From the NCBI RefSeq assembly GCF_030056665.1, contig NZ_JASHIG010000058.1: a stretch of 26,023 nt of DNA. The stretch is one strand, 5' to 3'. Each line of letters begins with the position of its first letter. Position 1 is the stretch's first letter. The notes under the pieces were generated by a model, which did no database searches, had not been told where the DNA came from, and worked only from the letters and a program-made list of their open reading frames with translations. The DNA comes from Flectobacillus roseus. Its GTDB lineage: Bacteria; Bacteroidota; Bacteroidia; Cytophagales; Spirosomataceae. Positions 22,976 through 26,023 of the stretch are shown here, piece after piece. The translations under genes were made by a program, and so were the position numbers.

Positions 22976-24973
22976 ATGAAAATAAAATCTGTATTCAACT
23001 CAGTATCTAAAGCACTCCTATTAGCAGGATGTATGAGTGCTGGGGCTTTTGCTCAAGATGGCCCAACTGAAAATGATTATTATAAAATCGTAAAAGTACC
23101 AATCCCTGAAGGTATCGTTCTTGAAGTGGGCGGTTTGGTAACTTTACCAAATGGCGATATTGCTGTTTCAACACGTCGTGGTGACGTTTATATCATCGAA
23201 AACCCAACTTCTACCAAGCCTGTTTATCGCAAATTTGCGAGTGGTTTGCATGAAATTTTGGGTTTAGCTTACAAAGACGGAAGCCTTTACTGCGCACAAC
23301 GTGGTGAGTTGACGAAATTGGTTGACAAAAACGGCGATGGCAAGGCAGAACGCTATGAAACGGTATATGCTTGGCCTATTTCTGGTCACTATCATGAGTA
23401 CTCATTTGGTCCAAAAGTTGGTCCAGATGGTGCATTCTATGTAACTGGTAACGTTGGTTTTGGTAACTCTGACTGGTGGGCAGGAAAATCTCTTGTACCT
23501 TGGCGTGGATGGACTATGCGTATTACCGAAGATGGCAATATGCAACCTTATGCGGCTGGTATGCGCTCTCCTTGCGGTATTGGTATGTTGAATGGCGAAT
23601 TTTTCTATGGTGATAACCAAGGTGACTGGATGGGTTCTGGTTTTATCACTCATGTTGAAAAAGGAGATTTCTTGGGTCACCCTGCTTCATTGCAATGGGC
23701 TAGCCGTCCTGAATCGCCAGTGAAGATGCGTGCGGATATGATTTTCTCAAAAGTTGATCCTCGCGACGATCCGAAAGTAAAACCTGAATATGTGAAAAAT
23801 GAGCCAATGACTACCATTTATGAAATGGCTCATAAGACATATCCAAACATGAATATCAAATCGCCAGCAGTATGGTTGCCTCACGGTGTATTGGGAGTTT
23901 CCACTTCTGAAATCATTGCTGACGAAACGAGTGGTGCATTTGGTCCATTTGCTGGTCAGCTTTTTGTAGGTGATCAAGGTATGTCAAAAATTGCTCGTGT
24001 ATTTCTTGAAAAAGTAAATGGACAATACCAAGGTGCTTCTTTCGACTTCCGCTCTGGCTTCCGTTCGGGTGTATTGCGTATGTCATGGGGTACAGACAAA
24101 GGTATGTATGTAGGTGGAACCAACCGTGGTTGGGGTTCTGTAGGTAAAGAAGATTTCGGTTTAGAAAGATTAGTTTACACAGGAAAAACTCCTTTCGAGA
24201 TGAAAGCTGTTCGCGCTATGCCAGATGGTTTCGAAATCGAGTTTACAGCACCAGTTGACAAAAAGACGGCTGAAGATGTTAACAACTACGATGTATCGAG
24301 CTATACTTACAAATATCACCCAGTGTACGGTAGTCCAATTGTAGATCGTAAAGACAACGCTGTGCGTGGCGCTAAGGCATCGGAAGATGGTTTGAAAGTA
24401 AGAATTGTAGTAGACGGTCTTCGTGAGGGTTATATCCACGATATCAAGCCAGAAGGTGTTAAATCTGCGAAAGATGGCTTGGCATTGTTACACGGAAGCG
24501 CCTACTATACTTTGAATAGTATTCCTACTGGTCCAAAAGCAAATATTACGTTGGTAACTCCAAAAACTAGAGCTCAACGTGAAAGAGTAGATGCGGGTGC
24601 GGCTGCCAATACGCCAGATAATCAGATGAAAGAAGCTGCTCCAAGTACTGAAGGTATGAAAGGTAGCGCTAAACCAAAAGCTGGTGCTAAAACTGCTGCG
24701 GTATCGTCAATTATTTCTGACAAAGAAGCTATGGCATTGTTGTCAAAACATACTTGTTTGGCTTGTCACAAAGTAAATGAGCGTGCTGTAGGTCCTGCTT
24801 ATTCGGAAGTTGCAAAACGTAAATATACCAATGCTCAATTGGAAGCTTTGATTGCAGAACCAAAACCAGAAAACTGGCCAGATTTTGCAACGCCAATGGC
24901 ACCAATGAGTCATGTTCCTAAAAAGGATATTCAGAAAATTGCTGCTTGGATCAACAATCTTAATAAGAAATAG
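22976..24973 (+). CDS. Secreted beta-propeller dehydrogenase-like protein with C-terminal cytochrome c
   Basis: 665 residues from the ATG at 22976. A signal peptide covers about 1-27 (ALLLAGCMSAGAFA); it also contains LAGC, a possible lipobox at Cys19. Residues 30-420 form a sorbosone/glucose dehydrogenase-like propeller (EVGGLVTLPNGDIAVSTRRGDVY, then MRSPCGIG, GDNQGDW, WLPHGVLGVSTSE and GQLFVGDQG). A fibronectin-like or linker region and an Ala/Lys-rich hinge (about 540-580) lead to a cytochrome c domain with CLACH at 594-598 and a likely Met ligand in TPMAPMSHV (641 or 644). The heme would carry electrons to the respiratory chain. With the DUF1080 neighbour it suggests oxidation and cleavage of glycosides in the periplasm, but the substrate and cofactor (PQQ or none) are not shown. 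Confidence 0.85.
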   Translation: MKIKSVFNSVSKALLLAGCMSAGAFAQDGPTENDYYKIVKVPIPEGIVLEVGGLVTLPNGDIAVSTRRGDVYIIENPTSTKPVYRKFASGLHEILGLAYKDGSLYCAQRGELTKLVDKNGDGKAERYETVYAWPISGHYHEYSFGPKVGPDGAFYVTGNVGFGNSDWWAGKSLVPWRGWTMRITEDGNMQPYAAGMRSPCGIGMLNGEFFYGDNQGDWMGSGFITHVEKGDFLGHPASLQWASRPESPVKMRADMIFSKVDPRDDPKVKPEYVKNEPMTTIYEMAHKTYPNMNIKSPAVWLPHGVLGVSTSEIIADETSGAFGPFAGQLFVGDQGMSKIARVFLEKVNGQYQGASFDFRSGFRSGVLRMSWGTDKGMYVGGTNRGWGSVGKEDFGLERLVYTGKTPFEMKAVRAMPDGFEIEFTAPVDKKTAEDVNNYDVSSYTYKYHPVYGSPIVDRKDNAVRGAKASEDGLKVRIVVDGLREGYIHDIKPEGVKSAKDGLALLHGSAYYTLNSIPTGPKANITLVTPKTRAQRERVDAGAAANTPDNQMKEAAPSTEGMKGSAKPKAGAKTAAVSSIISDKEAMALLSKHTCLACHKVNERAVGPAYSEVAKRKYTNAQLEALIAEPKPENWPDFATPMAPMSHVPKKDIQKIAAWINNLNKK

Positions 24974-24998
24974 ATTGTAACCCAAAGTATAAATCAAG

Positions 24999-25033
24999 CA
25001 AACGCGGCTACCCCTTTGGAGTAGCCGCGTTTG
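24999..25033. terminator. Terminator after the propeller-cytochrome gene
   Basis: CAAACGCGGCTAC (24999-25011) and GTAGCCGCGTTTG (25021-25033) form a perfect 13-bp stem with a 9-base loop, followed by five Ts on the plus strand. It lies 26 bases after the stop codon and may also serve the minus-strand SCP2 gene. Confidence 0.9.
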
Positions 25034-25079
25034 TTTTTAAAGGTATTCAATGGTTCTCAGTCACAAATGTGAGTTATTG

Positions 25080-25418
25080 CTATCCTCTAACTACTTTAAA
25101 TAACTTAGAAAAATGAGGAAGCAAATTCAAACGACCTTTCACTTTTATTAGCCCCTCTGAAGCATACGACGATGCCAAACCTATTGGGTCTTTGATAAAA
25201 TTCTGAAATGCCGAATAGGACATCTTAATCGAGTTTTCACAATGCTCAGCAGCATCTACATAACACGTTGGTACGCCTGTCGTATCAACAATCCACTCTC
25301 CTTCGCGCTCGCCGTGGATAATCAAACGAAGTTTCATTGGATGCAAAGAAGCTACGCTTGGATTAGCAATTAAAGCATCTGGAAAGGTGCGTTTGAAAAA
25401 ATCGTGAATATCAATCAT
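25080..25418 (-). CDS. SCP2 sterol-carrier-like domain protein
   Basis: 112 residues, a single small alpha/beta domain. The order of elements fits SCP2: MKLRLIIHGEREGEWIVDTTG (28-48), then VPTCYVDAAEHCENSIKMSYSAFQNFIKD (49-77), and GLIKVKGRLNLLPHFSKLF (89-107), the conserved 'G.lkv.G....l..l' end. SCP2 proteins hold hydrophobic ligands such as lipids or CoA thioesters in a tunnel; the bacterial ligands are mostly unknown. It has no signal peptide and is monocistronic. The call rests on pattern recognition of a short domain, so confidence is moderate. Confidence 0.78.
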   Translation of the reverse strand: MIDIHDFFKRTFPDALIANPSVASLHPMKLRLIIHGEREGEWIVDTTGVPTCYVDAAEHCENSIKMSYSAFQNFIKDPIGLASSYASEGLIKVKGRLNLLPHFSKLFKVVRG

Positions 25419-25460
25419 GGCTCTGTATTAAGGTTTAAAATTAAACAATATAAATTTAGG

Positions 25461-25645
25461 CCTCTCGGTTGGGAGAGACTATGGAGGTAATTTCTAGAAA
25501 GCAATTATCGATTCTGGCTATAACATAGTTTATTTACAAGACGGTAACTATGTTAATCAAGTAAGGAAAGAGTATATCGAACAATAATTAAGGCGTTTCG
25601 GACTTTAGAGAGCATTCTTTGATTCTGTGTGTTAGTAGTCCGAAA
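25461..25645. other. Cluster of inverted repeats, possible structured RNA or decayed gene
   Basis: Three perfect inverted repeats follow each other: CTCTC/GAGAG (25462-25477), TAACATAGTT/AACTATGTTA (25521-25530 and 25546-25555), and TTTCGGACT/AGTCCGAAA (25596-25604 and 25637-25645). In one plus-strand frame (25498-25587) the stretch between also reads as 29 protein-like codons without a start, preceded by an in-frame TAG. Either a small structured RNA or a gene relic is possible; no T tract is seen. Confidence 0.35.
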
Positions 25646-25806
25646 GAAAGGGAGTTAGAATGATTGAGTATGTTTTTGATTATTATAATTATCTAAACTC
25701 CTAAAATAAATATAGGAATTTTACGGTTAAAATCCAAGAAATTATGCAAAATAACACCTATAAAATATAATTTTTCTAATTTTATATAAAAATATTCATA
25801 TTAACA

Positions 25807-25836
25807 CTTGTTCTTTTTTATTTCCCCTTACATTTT
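25807..25836 (+). promoter_or_regulatory. Bacteroidota-type promoter of the interrupted gene
   Basis: CTTG at 25807-25810 is followed after 18 bases by TACATTTT at 25829-25836, one base off TAnnTTTG. It lies 40 bases upstream of the ATG at 25876 and shows that the short frame there once was, or still is, a transcribed gene start. Confidence 0.5.
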
Positions 25837-25875
25837 TAATAAAAGGCTTATTATCAATATATTAATTTACAAACT

Positions 25876-25932
25876 ATGAAAAAACACTATGTATTAACTG
25901 GACTATTACTCGACCCGAGTGTTTTCTTGTGA
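25876..25932 (+). pseudogene. 5' end of a secreted-protein gene cut off by a probable insertion
   Basis: From the ATG at 25876 the frame reads MKKHYVLTGLLL, the start of a typical Sec or lipoprotein signal peptide. It then loses this character (DPSVFL) and stops at 25930-25932. A good promoter lies upstream. The change coincides with the start of sequence that looks like a mobile element, so the gene is probably interrupted; the remainder would lie beyond the window. An intact 18-residue peptide is the less likely alternative. Confidence 0.5.
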
Positions 25933-26023
25933 TTGGATAAAAAAGCGAAAAAGCTGATTTTTGTAGTTACGACACAAACAAAAAAACAGCTTTTTCTATG
26001 GCACAGAGTCCATCTACAAATAT
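25908..26023 (+). mobile_element. Probable left end of an insertion sequence (partial)
   Basis: A short palindrome, ACTCG-ACC-CGAGT (25908-25920), marks the point where the signal-peptide frame is lost. It is followed by an AT-rich leader and the first codons of a new ORF at 25998. A 9-bp stem (AAAAAGCTG 25948-25956, CAGCTTTTT 25987-25995) ends two bases before that ATG. The family cannot be named from this end alone, and the right end and target duplication are outside the window. Confidence 0.4.
25998..26023 (+). CDS. First codons of the ORF in the probable insertion element (partial)
   Basis: ATG at 25998 opens a frame reading MAQSPSTN to the window edge. It would be the transposase if the mobile-element reading is right. 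The start codon lies just behind a stable hairpin that could hide the ribosome site in read-through transcripts. Too short to assign. Confidence 0.4.

Overview
The window looks like chromosomal DNA from a member of the Bacteroidota, probably the Cytophagales. The evidence is AT-rich DNA, few recognisable Shine-Dalgarno sites, several -7 boxes of the TAnnTTTG type, a GSCFA-domain protein, a TonB-dependent receptor, DUF1080 and cytochrome-tailed beta-propeller secreted proteins, and a YfiT-type bacillithiol transferase. The lineage is inferred from gene content, not from a marker gene.

Layout. 1-97 is the tail of an unidentified gene. 708-1934 (+) is an MFS transporter and 2199-4871 (-) a large GH63-like glucosidase. 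5096-5467 (-) and 5940-6335 (+) are small envelope proteins of unknown function, with an orphan terminator hairpin between their starts. 10510 down to 6498 (-) reads as a vitamin B12 unit: a cobalamin riboswitch, a BtuB-like receptor, a ~360-bp block of tandem repeats, a DUF71/COG2102 ATP-binding protein, a cysteine-rich CWC protein and a LOV-like PAS protein without the photoactive cysteine. The last three genes overlap one another. 10678-11655 (+) is a GSCFA protein. 12333-13289 (-) is a secreted protein ending in a Hint (hedgehog/intein-like) domain. 16397-13536 (-) holds two proteins with twin-arginine signals, a HisC-like aminotransferase and a flavin amine oxidase.

16398-18176 has no long gene, but carries two tiny ORFs (28 and 24 codons) on the minus strand. 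Each encodes one hydrophobic segment and they share the sequence just before the start codon. The second is followed by a hairpin-rich stretch and an intrinsic terminator. 18177-20136 (+) holds a DinB/YfiT bacillithiol transferase and a CNT nucleoside transporter. 20344-20841 (-) is a gamma-carbonic-anhydrase-like hexapeptide protein. 21061-24973 (+) pairs a DUF1080 (3-keto-glycoside hydrolase family) protein with a beta-propeller protein ending in cytochrome c. 25080-25418 (-) is an SCP2 sterol-carrier-like protein. The right edge shows a signal-peptide start cut off after about 12 codons, followed by what looks like the left end of a mobile element with the first codons of its main ORF.

The clearest functional unit is the riboswitch-led B12 uptake/salvage operon. 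The most interesting less-explained items are the two tiny membrane peptides with their structured downstream RNA, a promoter-hairpin-terminator stretch at 11723-11992 that may be a small RNA, the Hint protein without a C-terminal splice partner, and the repeat block inside the B12 operon. All family assignments come from reading motifs by eye; no database search was run.
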